64,000 nucleotides of DNA, taken from an uncultured Flavobacteriales bacterium (GTDB lineage: Bacteria; Bacteroidota; Bacteroidia; Flavobacteriales_D; Crocinitomicaceae). The notes beneath the pieces were generated by a model, which was not told where the DNA came from, made no database searches, and saw nothing but the letters and a program-made list of their open reading frames with translations. The stretch covers positions 22,578 through 86,577 of the forward strand of contig CALEIK010000033.1 of NCBI GenBank assembly GCA_937876195.1. The letters are read 5' to 3'. How positions within the stretch are numbered: the stretch's first letter is position 1; every line of letters begins with the position of its first letter. A program made the position numbers and the translations under genes. This document shows positions 28,907 to 40,226 of this stretch, piece after piece.

Positions 28907-29272
28907 ATGGCACGTATTTCAGGTATTGATTTACCAAAAAACAAAAGAGGTGTAATCGGATTAACGTACATCTATGGTATTGGAAGAAGTAAAGCAAGCA
29001 CGATTTTAAGTGACGCTGGGGTTGATGAAAACACGAAAGTTCAAGATTGGACGGACGATCAACTAGCTGCTATTCGTAATGCGATGAATGAAATCAAAGT
29101 GGAAGGAGCATTGCGTTCTGAAACTCAATTGAACATTAAGCGCTTAATGGATATCGGATGTCAACGAGGAATTCGTCATAGAGCTGGGTTGCCTTTAAGA
29201 GGTCAACGCACGAAAAACAACTCTCGTACTAGAAAAGGTAGAAGAAAAACAGTTGCGAATAAGAAGAAGTAA
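28907..29272 (+). CDS. rpsM: 30S ribosomal protein S13
   Basis: 121 residues. [82 protein letters not shown]13 lies in the 30S head and contacts P-site tRNA with its basic tail. First gene of the alpha segment. Confidence 0.99.
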   Translation: MARISGIDLPKNKRGVIGLTYIYGIGRSKASTILSDAGVDENTKVQDWTDDQLAAIRNAMNEIKVEGALRSETQLNIKRLMDIGCQRGIRHRAGLPLRGQRTKNNSRTRKGRRKTVANKKK

Positions 29273-29293
29273 GCGATAGCTTACTGATTTGGA

Positions 29294-29355
29294 CTGAACG
29301 GGAAGTTCAGGAAGGGTTGGGAGTTATTTCTTTTTGTCGCGGTCGGGAAGACCGC
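29294..29355 (+). promoter_or_regulatory. Twin GGGAA-loop hairpins between rpsM and rpsK
   Basis: CTGAAC-GGGAA-GTTCAG (29294-29310) and GCGGTC-GGGAA-GACCGC (29339-29355) are two perfect 6-bp stems with the same five-base loop, sharing TGAACGGGAAGTTCA with the infA-rpmJ hairpin. A further weak CTTGC/GCAAG pairing encloses ACCG-TATT-CGGT nearby. The gap of 158 bp is the longest inside the cluster. Function unknown; an r-protein binding or processing site is plausible. Confidence 0.6.
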
Positions 29356-29430
29356 CTTGCTGCTTAAACCGTATTCGGTAGAACATGCAAGTTGCAATTA
29401 AAGAAAAGAAAAATAAATAGCTAAATAAAA

Positions 29431-29817
29431 ATGGCAAAGTCGAATCAAAAAAAGAAGAAGAATGTCAAAGTAGATGCATTGGGTGAAGCGCATATTCAAG
29501 CTACCTTCAACAATGTCATTATTTCTTTGACTAACAATGCTGGTCAAGTTATTTCTTGGTCATCTGCGGGAAAGATGGGCTTTCGTGGTTCTAAAAAGAA
29601 CACGCCTTACGCTGCACAAGTTGCAGCTGAAGATGCAGCGAAAGAAGCTCATGACTTCGGATTACGTAAAGTTAAGGTGTATGTGAAAGGACCTGGTTCA
29701 GGACGTGAGTCTGCGATCAGATCATTACACAATGCAGGAATTGAGGTAACAGAAATTATTGATGTTACTCCAATGCCACATAACGGATGTCGTCCACCGA
29801 AACGTAGAAGAGTATAA
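29431..29817 (+). CDS. rpsK: 30S ribosomal protein S11
   Basis: 128 residues. Core: [97 protein letters not shown]11 lies on the 30S platform; the final [13 protein letters not shown] is the invariant signature. Standard alpha-operon position after rpsM. Confidence 0.99.
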   Translation: MAKSNQKKKKNVKVDALGEAHIQATFNNVIISLTNNAGQVISWSSAGKMGFRGSKKNTPYAAQVAAEDAAKEAHDFGLRKVKVYVKGPGSGRESAIRSLHNAGIEVTEIIDVTPMPHNGCRPPKRRRV

Positions 29818-29888
29818 TTTAATTAAACAGGGGAATCTGGTTATCGAAGGAAAGCCTTAATTCATAACTACCCCACAACAAAACAAAA

Positions 29889-30494
29889 ATGGCAAGATAC
29901 ACAGGTCCAAAATCAAAAATCGCACGTCGTTTCAAAGATCCAATCTTTGGTCCAGATAAAGCGTTGGAAAAAAGAGCTTACGGTCCAGGACAACATGGTC
30001 CAAACAAGCGTAGAGGTAAGCAATCGGAGTATGCGATTCAATTAGGAGAAAAGCAAAAAGCAAAGTATACTTATGGTATTCTTGAGCGTCAGTTCTCTAA
30101 TATGTTTGAAAAAGCATCTCGAATGAAAGGAATTACTGGTGAGAACTTACTTCAATTATGTGAAGCACGTTTAGACAATACAGTTTTCCGTTTAGGAGTT
30201 GCTCCTACAAGACGTGGTGCACGTCAATTGGTTTCGCACAAGCACATTACAGTGAATGGAGAGTTGGTAAATATACCTTCTTATACAGTTCAAGTTGGTG
30301 ATGTTGTTGGAGTTAGAGAAAAATCTAAATCCCTTGAAGCAATTTCATCATCGTTAGCAGCAAAAATGAATAGTTTTGACTGGTTGGATTGGAATCCATC
30401 TGCAATGGAAGGTAAAGTGTTAGCTATACCTTCACGCGAAATGATCCCTGAAAATATCAAGGAACAACTAATCGTCGAATTATATTCTAAGTAA
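29889..30494 (+). CDS. rpsD: 30S ribosomal protein S4
   Basis: 201 residues. [69 protein letters not shown], then the S4 RNA-binding domain [39 protein letters not shown]. The N-terminal zinc-binding cysteines of some S4 proteins are absent. In E. coli S4 represses the alpha operon by a pseudoknot; a matching site is not clearly seen here, but gaps in this segment are structured. Confidence 0.99.
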   Translation: MARYTGPKSKIARRFKDPIFGPDKALEKRAYGPGQHGPNKRRGKQSEYAIQLGEKQKAKYTYGILERQFSNMFEKASRMKGITGENLLQLCEARLDNTVFRLGVAPTRRGARQLVSHKHITVNGELVNIPSYTVQVGDVVGVREKSKSLEAISSSLAAKMNSFDWLDWNPSAMEGKVLAIPSREMIPENIKEQLIVELYSK

Positions 30495-30587
30495 TAATTA
30501 ATCATATTGGGTGTTGGCCAAAGGGTTTGATAGAATTTCTTCAAACTTTCGAACCGCGCAACCGATACACAATTAAAAGAAGAACAA

Positions 30588-31580
30588 ATGGCAATTTTAG
30601 ATTTTCAAAAACCTGACAAGGTTATCATGATCCAATCTGACGAGCACGAAGGACAATTCGAATTTCGTCCTTTAGAGCCTGGATATGGAATTACTGTAGG
30701 AAATGCGTTGAGACGTATACTTCTTTCTTCATTGGAAGGATTTGCGATTTCTTCGATTCGTATAGACGGAGCAGATCACGAATTTTCTACAATCAAAGGG
30801 ATTGTTGAAGACGTTACCGAAATCATTTTGAATTTGAAACAAGTTCGTTTCAAGCAACAAATTGAAGGAACTGATGAGGAAACAGTAGTTGTTTCTATCG
30901 CAGGTCAAAGTCAATTGACAGCAGGAGATTTAGGTAAATTCACATCAGCATTTCAAGTATTGAATTCTGATTTGGTGATCTGTAACATGGAGCCTTCAGT
31001 GAAGTTGGAAATGGAATTAACGATCAAGAAAGGTCGCGGTTACCTTCCAGCTGAAGAAAATAAAGCAGCAGGTGCACCATTCGGAACAATTTCAATTGAT
31101 TCTATTTTTACACCAATCAAAAATGTAAAATATACAGTTGAAAACTTCCGTGTAGAGCAAAAAACAGATTACGAAAAGTTAATTTTTGACATCAAAACTG
31201 ATGGGTCAATTCATCCAAAAGAGGCATTGAAAGAAGCGGCGAAAATTTTGATTCACCACTTTATGTTGTTCTCTGATGAAAGAATTACCTTGGATAGTGA
31301 AGTGAAATCTGAAACTGAAGAGTTTGATGAAACATCATTGCACATGCGTCAGTTATTGAAAACAAAATTGGTGGACATGGATTTATCCGTTCGTGCATTG
31401 AATTGTTTGAAAGCTGCAGATGTTGAAACATTAGGAGACTTAGTTTCATACAACAAGAATGACTTATTGAAATTCAGAAACTTTGGTAAGAAATCACTTA
31501 CTGAGTTGGAAGATTTAGTAGATAATAAAGGTCTTTCTTTTGGAATGAACGTTTCAAAATATAAATTAGATAAAGATTAG
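30588..31580 (+). CDS. rpoA: RNA polymerase subunit alpha
   Basis: 330 residues. N-terminal domain [48 protein letters not shown]-terminal domain [43 protein letters not shown]. It dimerises to nucleate RNA polymerase, and the C-terminal domain contacts promoters and activators, relevant to the LytTR system in this window. Standard length. Confidence 0.99.
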   Translation: MAILDFQKPDKVIMIQSDEHEGQFEFRPLEPGYGITVGNALRRILLSSLEGFAISSIRIDGADHEFSTIKGIVEDVTEIILNLKQVRFKQQIEGTDEETVVVSIAGQSQLTAGDLGKFTSAFQVLNSDLVICNMEPSVKLEMELTIKKGRGYLPAEENKAAGAPFGTISIDSIFTPIKNVKYTVENFRVEQKTDYEKLIFDIKTDGSIHPKEALKEAAKILIHHFMLFSDERITLDSEVKSETEEFDETSLHMRQLLKTKLVDMDLSVRALNCLKAADVETLGDLVSYNKNDLLKFRNFGKKSLTELEDLVDNKGLSFGMNVSKYKLDKD

Positions 31581-31650
31581 TATCGCAAATTAAATTAATA
31601 ATGGCGTAATAGGTGATTAAGGTGGCGCGATACTATGGACATCTTAATTA
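31581..31650 (+). promoter_or_regulatory. Possible pseudoknot in the rpoA-rplQ gap
   Basis: ATTAAGGTG (31616-31624) pairs with CATCTTAAT (31640-31648) as a 9-bp stem with one G-T pair; the loop contains GCGATA (31627-31632), complementary to TATCGC (31581-31586) just after the rpoA stop. Loop-to-upstream pairing would make a pseudoknot. Other signals in the 95-bp gap are not seen. May regulate rplQ. Confidence 0.4.
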
Positions 31651-31675
31651 ACCGTTACTTACGAAATTTAAAGTT

Positions 31676-32389
31676 ATGAGACACGGAAAAAAATTCAATC
31701 ATTTAGGTAGAAAAACAGCCCACAGAAAGGCAATGTTATCTAACATGGCATGTTCACTTATTGAACACAAATCAATCAACACAACACTTGCAAAAGCAAA
31801 AGCTTTGCGTGGGTACGTTGAGCCATTGATTACCAAATCTAAAGCTGATTCAACACACTCACGAAGAATTGTGTTTAGTCACTTGCAAAGTAAGGAGGCA
31901 GTTACTGAATTGTTCAGAGAAATTGCACCAAAGATTGCAGATCGTCCAGGTGGATACACACGTATCATCCGTACAGGATATAGATTAGGTGATAACGCTG
32001 AAATGTGTATGATTGAACTTGTTGATTTCAATGAGATCTACACAAATGAAAAAGCAAAATCTACAACACGTCGTTCACGTAGAGGTGGAGCAGCAAAATC
32101 AACTACAGCCCCTGCTGAAGGAAATGTAGAAACTTCAACAGAAGAAGAAACAGAAGTTAAGGCAGAAGCTGCAGCGACTGAAGAAGTTGTTGAAGAAGTG
32201 AAAGCTGAAGAGGTTGAAGCTGCAGAAGTGAAAGCGGAAGAAGTTGTTGAGGCACCAGTAGAAGAAGTTACTGAGGTTGAAGCAAAAGAAGAAGTTGTCA
32301 CGGAAGAGGCGATTGAAGAACAAGAAGAACCAACTTCTGAGCCAGATGCGAAAGCAGATGATTCTGAAGAAGAAAAAGAAGAGAAATAA
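31676..32389 (+). CDS. rplQ: 50S ribosomal protein L17 with long acidic C-terminal tail
   Basis: 237 residues. The first 125 or so are normal L17: [56 protein letters not shown], then [29 protein letters not shown]. After a basic linker ([15 protein letters not shown]) comes a tail of about 100 residues that is nearly all Glu, Ala, Val, Thr and Lys, in loose EEV/AEE repeats. E. coli L17 has 127 residues. Acidic low-complexity tails are known on Bacteroidota L17, but this one is long. It ends the cluster; the strong terminator follows at 32411. Confidence 0.97.
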   Translation: MRHGKKFNHLGRKTAHRKAMLSNMACSLIEHKSINTTLAKAKALRGYVEPLITKSKADSTHSRRIVFSHLQSKEAVTELFREIAPKIADRPGGYTRIIRTGYRLGDNAEMCMIELVDFNEIYTNEKAKSTTRRSRRGGAAKSTTAPAEGNVETSTEEETEVKAEAAATEEVVEEVKAEEVEAAEVKAEEVVEAPVEEVTEVEAKEEVVTEEAIEEQEEPTSEPDAKADDSEEEKEEK

Positions 32390-32410
32390 TCAATTATTTC
32401 AAGATATGAA

Positions 32411-32437
32411 GGGCAATGGAAACATTGCCCTTTTTTT
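32411..32437 (+). terminator. Intrinsic terminator of the ribosomal cluster
   Basis: Stem GGGCAATG (32411-32418) and CATTGCCC (32423-32430) with a GAAA tetraloop, followed by seven Ts (32431-32437), 22 bp after the rplQ stop. Textbook rho-independent form. Confidence 0.95.
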
Positions 32438-32474
32438 ATATCCTATTTTCGATCTAAAAGTAAAATTGGATTAG

Positions 32475-32482
32475 TAACTTTG
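32475..32482 (+). promoter_or_regulatory. carA promoter -7 element
   Basis: TAACTTTG matches TAnnTTTG and lies 15 bp before the carA start, downstream of the rplQ terminator. A TTTTC near 32446-32450 lies at about the right distance for -33 but matches poorly. Confidence 0.5.
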
Positions 32483-32497
32483 TAAAAAATTTTCAGC

Positions 32498-34899
<2,402 letters not shown>

Positions 34900-34939
34900 A
34901 ATCCTAACGTTTCATTTATTTATAAGCAACTCTGTTTTT

Positions 34940-34971
34940 TTTGTGAAGTAGTTCAAATAGTCGTAACTTTG
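34940..34971 (+). promoter_or_regulatory. Promoter for the secreted protein / T9SS type B unit
   Basis: TTTG (34940-34943) and TAACTTTG (34964-34971) are 20 bp apart, a close match to the Bacteroidota housekeeping promoter. It lies 90 bp before the start at 35062, leaving a leader of about 85 nt without obvious hairpin. Confidence 0.75.
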
Positions 34972-35061
34972 AACCTTGGATGTTAATGTCGGTTTCACGG
35001 TGGGGCAACTTTATCGTTTAGAAATCGTCTAGGATTATAAACATCAAGGTAATATAGAATT

Positions 35062-35415
35062 ATGAAGAACTTCCTTCTATTGAGTGTTGCATTACTTGTA
35101 ACTTTCACGGCATTTACCCAGGAGTGGGAACAAGCGGAACAACGTAATTTCTTCGCACAAGGAATGCTTGATATTCCAAAGGCTGAAATGATCGCATTGC
35201 AAGATGAAATGAGATTACATCCAAATTTGGAGGTGGTTCGTTTGGATCATAACTCGAATAGATTCTTTCTCTTAATTAGAAATTTATCAGAATTAACCGA
35301 GGATGATCTCTTAAGTTGGTTTGGGCATTACTCAACCTACGTAAAATGTGTTCAAATTGGCGTTCATGGTGTAGATGTGGTTCATGCATTTCCATTTGTC
35401 AATTGCCCAAATTAA
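35062..35415 (+). CDS. Small secreted protein of unknown family
   Basis: 117 residues with a signal peptide (FLLLSVALLVTFTAFTQ) and a mature region of about 98 residues. The pattern (LEVVRLDHNSNRFFLLIRN, then LTEDDLLSWFGHYSTYVKCVQIGVHG) suggests a beta-alpha-beta ferredoxin-like fold of the HMA type, without the CxxC motif; two cysteines are present (KCVQ and the terminal NCPN). Not recognised further. It shares a promoter with, and ends 10 bp before, the large T9SS type B protein, so a partner or chaperone role is a guess. Confidence 0.7.
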   Translation: MKNFLLLSVALLVTFTAFTQEWEQAEQRNFFAQGMLDIPKAEMIALQDEMRLHPNLEVVRLDHNSNRFFLLIRNLSELTEDDLLSWFGHYSTYVKCVQIGVHGVDVVHAFPFVNCPN

Positions 35416-35425
35416 AAACAGTGCC

Positions 35426-38068
35426 ATGAAAGGAATTTGTTCATTTTTATTTAGTATACAAATTGTAATAGCTTCAGTGAGTTTTGCGCAACAAAACTTA
35501 GATGCTGTTAACTGTGGTGGAGCAACCCCTGCTTGCAATGACATTGGTGTTGGGTTTGACATTTCAACCGATAATTCTCAGGACATTGAAGATTTTACAA
35601 CAGGTGGAGTTTCGAACCCTACAATTAATCCTAACGCAATTCCAGGAAATTTAGGGTGCTTGCTGTCTGGGGAGACAACTTCGACGTTTATAGTAATAAA
35701 CGTTACTACATCTGGAACTTTAGAGTGGTCAATACAAGGTCCAACTACTGGTTGTTTTGACTGGATTATGTGGCCCTATACTTTACCGACAAATGGAAAT
35801 CCGTCACCAACTTGTGCGATGCTTCAAAATGACACTCAGCCACCGATTTCTTGTAACTGGAATGGCGCTTGTGGCGGGTTTACCGGTATGGCTAACCCTG
35901 GTAATTTACCAGCTGGGGCAGATCAATCTGATTTTGAGTATGGACTGAATGTTGTCGCGGGAGAAAGCTACTTACTCTGTTTTTCAAATTATAGTGGACT
36001 CACATCAAGTGTAGATTTTGACTTCTTTGGAACAGCAGACGTTTCCTGTGTACCGACCACTCCTGATCAAACAATTTGTGAGAACACATCAGCAATTGTA
36101 GATATTTCAGCTCCGAGTATTATCAGTCCAAGTTACAACTGGTTAGTTACTGATGGAGTATCAAATACAACGGGAGGCGTGGGAGTTGTTGTTACACCAA
36201 CACAATCAACTACCTACATGGTTGAAATAACTGAAAATGAGCCAGGACCAAATTTTGGAATTGTCGTAGTAGATACATTCGATATAACTTTGGTTCCAGC
36301 TCCAACGCCAGATGCGGGTGTTGACCAAAATGTATGCTTTGGTTTTCCAATTGCATTAGATGGAACAATTAGTGATCCAGCAAATACAATTTTATGGTCC
36401 TATACAGCACCTGGAATCGCTCCAGCTCCAGTTGTCAATTTCGCACCTAATGCATCGACCGAAGATCCTACCGTTACAACGAATCAAGTTGGAACGTATA
36501 ATTTTATTTTAAGTGAAGACAACGGAATTTGTCCTATAGAATACGATACGGCGGTAGTTACGATGTCCCAACTCACGGTAACAACAACAACCGCTCCCTC
36601 GTCTTGTGCAGGAATCTCTGACGGGCAGATTACTATTAACGCCCCAGGAGCAGTACAATATAGCTTTGACGGTGGTAATACGTGGGTAGCTAATAATATG
36701 GGGTCAACGTTTGGAGCTGGCACATACATGGTATGCGCTGTTACAGCATTGGGATGCGAACAATGCGTTAATGCGACGGTCACAAACCCTGCACCGGTCA
36801 CAATTTCTGTAAGTAATGATACATTGATCTGTCAGAATGGAACAGCTTACCTGTCAGCAAGTGCTACAGGCGGTACATCGTACGATTTTCATTGGGACTT
36901 TACTGCAAATACGGACTATTCTCAAAGTGTGAATCCAGTTGTAAATACTACGTATACGGTGTATGCTGAGAATCAAAATGGTTGTGTTTCACCATCAGAA
37001 ACAATTGATGTAACTATTCGCCCTCCTTTGACAGGAACCATTTCGGCATGGGACACCGTTTGCCCAACTTATGATACTGATTTATTTGCTACGGTAACAG
37101 GAGGTCTTGGAATGCCGTACACATTTGTATGGTCCACGGGTGATACAGAAGTTGGACCGGACAATGACATGATTAATGTAACTCCTGATATGACAATGAA
37201 CTACACGGTTACTGTAACCGATGAATGTGAATCGTCACCATTGGTGATGTCAACAAACGTAAGAGTGTCTCCACTGCCTGTTCCTCAATACACAGTATTG
37301 AATCCAGAGCAATGTGAGCCTGCGGTGTTTGATATTGTTAATTCGACAGATCCAACGATGAGTCAATATGTTTATTGGCAGGTTGACAACGACGTGGAAT
37401 ACATCAACCAGGATACGATTACTACCGAAGAATTATGGGGAGGATATTACGACATTCAAATGATTGTCACTTCTTATGAAGGTTGTGTTGATTCGTTGTC
37501 ATTTGAAGATGCGTTAAATGTAAAGTACACGCCCGTAGCGGATTTCAAATATGCACCGAATCCTGTAACGATGTTCAATACAACGGTATTGTTTCAGAAT
37601 CATTCGATGAATGCAGACACTTACCAATGGTATTTCGCAGATGGATATCCGGGTGCGTCAGCACAAACGAATGTGAATGTTCAATTCCCCGATGGTGTAA
37701 CTGGCGACTATGAAGTCATATTAATTGCAACATCGGATTTAGGTTGTGCAGATACTCTCACACACACACTGATCGTTCACCCTGAAGTTATTATCTATGC
37801 ACCTAATGCCTTTACACCAGACGGAGATGCATTTAACCAAACCTGGAAAGTGCACATGGAAGGAATTGATATTTATGATTTTGAGCTCTTGATCTATGAT
37901 CGCTGGGGAGAAGTTATTTGGGAATCACACGATATCAGCGTTGGTTGGGATGGTATGTACAATGGAAGACCAGTACCTGCAGGAACATATATTTGGACAA
38001 TTAGCACCAAGGATTCCTTGAACGACGGCAAGTATAACTATGAAGGACATGTGTCTATCATACGCTAA
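35426..38068 (+). CDS. T9SS type B sorting-domain protein with Ig/PKD-like repeats
   Basis: 880 residues from ATG 35426, which gives a signal peptide (CSFLFSIQIVIASVSFA); an upstream in-frame start lies inside the previous gene. The mature protein begins with a domain of eight or so cysteines (VNCGGATPACNDIGVGFDISTDN), then at least four Ig/PKD-like modules with repeating 'TYTV.. .. NGC' and 'CESSP' signatures. The C-terminus (YAPNAFTPDGDAFNQTW, then YDRWGEVIWESHDISVGWDG) is the gliding-motility-associated C-terminal domain that directs type B T9SS export. A surface adhesin or matrix protein is likely. No PorP/SprF gene is adjacent. A terminator follows. Confidence 0.9.
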   Translation: MKGICSFLFSIQIVIASVSFAQQNLDAVNCGGATPACNDIGVGFDISTDNSQDIEDFTTGGVSNPTINPNAIPGNLGCLLSGETTSTFIVINVTTSGTLEWSIQGPTTGCFDWIMWPYTLPTNGNPSPTCAMLQNDTQPPISCNWNGACGGFTGMANPGNLPAGADQSDFEYGLNVVAGESYLLCFSNYSGLTSSVDFDFFGTADVSCVPTTPDQTICENTSAIVDISAPSIISPSYNWLVTDGVSNTTGGVGVVVTPTQSTTYMVEITENEPGPNFGIVVVDTFDITLVPAPTPDAGVDQNVCFGFPIALDGTISDPANTILWSYTAPGIAPAPVVNFAPNASTEDPTVTTNQVGTYNFILSEDNGICPIEYDTAVVTMSQLTVTTTTAPSSCAGISDGQITINAPGAVQYSFDGGNTWVANNMGSTFGAGTYMVCAVTALGCEQCVNATVTNPAPVTISVSNDTLICQNGTAYLSASATGGTSYDFHWDFTANTDYSQSVNPVVNTTYTVYAENQNGCVSPSETIDVTIRPPLTGTISAWDTVCPTYDTDLFATVTGGLGMPYTFVWSTGDTEVGPDNDMINVTPDMTMNYTVTVTDECESSPLVMSTNVRVSPLPVPQYTVLNPEQCEPAVFDIVNSTDPTMSQYVYWQVDNDVEYINQDTITTEELWGGYYDIQMIVTSYEGCVDSLSFEDALNVKYTPVADFKYAPNPVTMFNTTVLFQNHSMNADTYQWYFADGYPGASAQTNVNVQFPDGVTGDYEVILIATSDLGCADTLTHTLIVHPEVIIYAPNAFTPDGDAFNQTWKVHMEGIDIYDFELLIYDRWGEVIWESHDISVGWDGMYNGRPVPAGTYIWTISTKDSLNDGKYNYEGHVSIIR

Positions 38069-38091
38069 GTATTGAATTAACAAGAAAGTTG

Positions 38092-38124
38092 AAGCGTCTA
38101 TCTAAATAAGGTAGACGCTTTTTT
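38092..38124 (+). terminator. Terminator after the type B protein
   Basis: Perfect 9-bp stem AAGCGTCTA (38092-38100) and TAGACGCTT (38112-38120) with an 11-base loop, followed by a T-run. 24 bp after the stop codon. Confidence 0.9.
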
Positions 38125-38127
38125 AAT

Positions 38128-38135
38128 TATCTTTG
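38128..38135 (+). promoter_or_regulatory. hutU promoter -7 element
   Basis: TATCTTTG matches the -7 consensus exactly and lies 17 bp before the ATG of hutU, immediately after the preceding terminator. No -33 TTG is seen at 19-21 bp, so an activator may be needed. Confidence 0.5.
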
Positions 38136-38152
38136 TTCAAAACAAATTTGGT

Positions 38153-40153
38153 ATGGATAAAGCTGCGTTTAAAGGTGAAATATTGGAAGGAGTTCCCGCT
38201 CAAATTCCTGCAAAGAAACAACCTGAAAAGGGAATAAACAATGCCCCTAAACGAAAGCAACTCTTATCATCAGAAGAAAAAAAACTTGCACTTCAAAACG
38301 CACTGCGATACTTTCCAAAACATCAACATGCCGAATTGGCAACGGAATTTTTAGAGGAGCTAAACACCTTCGGTCGAATCTATATGTACAGGTATAGACC
38401 TGACTACAAAATGTATGCGCGACCAATTTCTGAATATCCAGGGAAATGTGAACAGGCCAAGGCAATTATGTTGATGATTCAGAATAACTTGGACTACGCC
38501 GTTGCACAGCACCCACACGAATTGATTACCTATGGAGGAAATGGTGCCGTTTTTCAAAATTGGATTCAGTACCGACTGACTATGAAATATTTGGCAGAAA
38601 TGTCTGAAGAACAAACCCTCGTCATGTATTCGGGACACCCAATGGGACTATTTCCTTCTCACAAAGATGCACCTCGCGTTGTAGTGACGAACGGAATGAT
38701 GATTCCGAATTATTCTCAGCCAGATGATTGGGAGAAATTCAATGCACTTGGTGTGACTCAATACGGACAAATGACGGCAGGGTCGTACATGTACATTGGA
38801 CCACAAGGAATAGTACATGGAACAACGATCACCGTATTGAATGGATTTAGAAAAATTGGTAAGCAACCAGCGGGTTCACTTTTTGTCACTTCGGGATTAG
38901 GAGGGATGAGTGGAGCGCAACCTAAGGCTGGAACAATTGCAGGTTGCATAACGGTATGTGCCGATGTGAACCCAAAAATTACCCGAATTCGCCACGAGCA
39001 AGGCTGGGTGAATGAAATTCTAGAAGATCTTGATGAATTGGTCGCGCGTGTAAGAGTCGCACAAACAAATAGGGAGATTGTTTCATTGGCTTACCTTGGA
39101 AATATCATCGACGTCTGGGAAAAGTTTGATGAAGCGAATTTGAAGATAGATTTAGGTTCCGACCAAACATCCTTGCATAATCCTTGGGCGGGAGGTTACT
39201 ATCCTGCGGACCTGTCGTTTGAAGCAGCGAATGAATTGATGGCGAATGATCCAGGAGAATTTAAGCGCAAAGTTCAATCGTCATTGGTGCGGCACGCCGA
39301 AGCGATTAATAAACATACAGCGAAAGGCACGTACTTCTTTGATTATGGAAATGCATTTTTATTGGAAGCTTCACGCGCTGGTGCGGATGTCATGGCTGAA
39401 AACGGCATTGATTTTAAGTATCCATCGTACGTGCAAGACATTATGGGACCGATGTGCTTTGATTATGGATTTGGCCCTTTTCGATGGGTGTGTGCATCAG
39501 GAGATCCGGAAGATCTAGCAAAGACAGATGAATTGGCTTGTGCTGTTTTGGAAGAAATTATGTTGAACAGTCCAACCGAAATTCAACAACAAATGGCGGA
39601 CAACATCCAATGGATCAAAGGTGCACAAGAGAATAAATTGGTGGTTGGATCGCAAGCAAGAATCCTATACGCTGATGCAGAAGGAAGAATGAAAATAGCG
39701 AAAGCATTTAACGATGCAATTGCCGCAGGAATCATTGGACCAGTGGTGTTGGGTAGAGATCACCACGATGTTTCAGGTACCGATTCACCTTACAGAGAGA
39801 CTTCAAACATTTACGATGGTTCGCGTTTTACAGCGGATATGGCCATTCAAAATGTTATCGGTGATAGTTTCCGTGGCGCGACATGGGTTTCCATTCACAA
39901 CGGCGGTGGAGTAGGTTGGGGAGAAGTCATTAACGGTGGATTTGGAATGTTGCTCGATGGGTCTTCTGATGCTGAGCGAAGATTAAAGTCAATGCTGCAT
40001 TGGGATGTGAACAACGGAATTTCTAGGCGCAATTGGGCACGCAACGAAGGTGCAATTTTTGCCATAAAGCGTGCAATGGAAATAGAGCCTAATTTAAAGG
40101 TGACCGTTCCAGAACTGGTGGATGATGCCATTTTGGATGGATTGAGTTTCTAA
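38153..40153 (+). CDS. hutU: Urocanate hydratase (long form)
   Basis: 666 residues. Core motifs: LITYGGNGAVFQNWIQYRLTMKYLAEM, VMYSGHPMGLFPSHKDAPRVVVTNG, QMTAGSYMYIGPQGIVHGTTIT, then DIMGPMCFDYGFGPFRWVCASGDPEDL and the C-terminal GVGWGEVINGGFGMLLDGSSDAE. It converts urocanate to imidazolonepropionate in histidine catabolism with tightly bound NAD. Typical proteobacterial HutU is about 555 residues; the Bacteroidota form has extra N-terminal and internal segments. hutH, hutI and ftcD are not in the window. The enzyme is probably cytoplasmic. Confidence 0.95.
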   Translation: MDKAAFKGEILEGVPAQIPAKKQPEKGINNAPKRKQLLSSEEKKLALQNALRYFPKHQHAELATEFLEELNTFGRIYMYRYRPDYKMYARPISEYPGKCEQAKAIMLMIQNNLDYAVAQHPHELITYGGNGAVFQNWIQYRLTMKYLAEMSEEQTLVMYSGHPMGLFPSHKDAPRVVVTNGMMIPNYSQPDDWEKFNALGVTQYGQMTAGSYMYIGPQGIVHGTTITVLNGFRKIGKQPAGSLFVTSGLGGMSGAQPKAGTIAGCITVCADVNPKITRIRHEQGWVNEILEDLDELVARVRVAQTNREIVSLAYLGNIIDVWEKFDEANLKIDLGSDQTSLHNPWAGGYYPADLSFEAANELMANDPGEFKRKVQSSLVRHAEAINKHTAKGTYFFDYGNAFLLEASRAGADVMAENGIDFKYPSYVQDIMGPMCFDYGFGPFRWVCASGDPEDLAKTDELACAVLEEIMLNSPTEIQQQMADNIQWIKGAQENKLVVGSQARILYADAEGRMKIAKAFNDAIAAGIIGPVVLGRDHHDVSGTDSPYRETSNIYDGSRFTADMAIQNVIGDSFRGATWVSIHNGGGVGWGEVINGGFGMLLDGSSDAERRLKSMLHWDVNNGISRRNWARNEGAIFAIKRAMEIEPNLKVTVPELVDDAILDGLSF

Positions 40154-40159
40154 ACGATA

Positions 40160-40183
40160 AAGGGAGACCTTTCGATCTCCCTT
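40160..40183. terminator. Shared terminator between hutU and the FISUMP gene
   Basis: Perfect 8-bp stem AAGGGAGA (40160-40167) and TCTCCCTT (40176-40183), between two convergent genes. The T-run after the stem is short in both directions. A homologue of it sits at 41209-41232 downstream of the paralogous T9SS gene. Confidence 0.7.
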
Positions 40184-40208
40184 CCTTATGAAAAAACTAC
40201 ATGGTAAC

Positions 40209-40226
40209 TGAGCTTCGTCGAAGTTA
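40209..40226. repeat. Short palindromic tail at the end of the FISUMP gene
   Basis: GAGCTTCG-TCGAAGTTAC spans the stop codon; CTTCG and CGAAG are inverted. The same sequence at the end of the LRR gene is split by a 45-bp insert (41274-41318). It is therefore the empty counterpart of that site. Confidence 0.6.

Noticed and set aside
29818..29888. A fourth GGGAA hairpin in the rpsK-rpsD gap.
   Set aside because: Only three pairs plus a mismatch and two A-T pairs can form (CAG-GGGAAT-CTG); too weak to list as a feature.
32038..32323. Long Ser/Thr/Ala- and Phe-rich open frames on the minus strand opposite the rplQ tail.
   Set aside because: They are the complement of the GAA/GCA-rich acidic tail; low-complexity frames on the opposite strand are expected and have no start or promoter signal.
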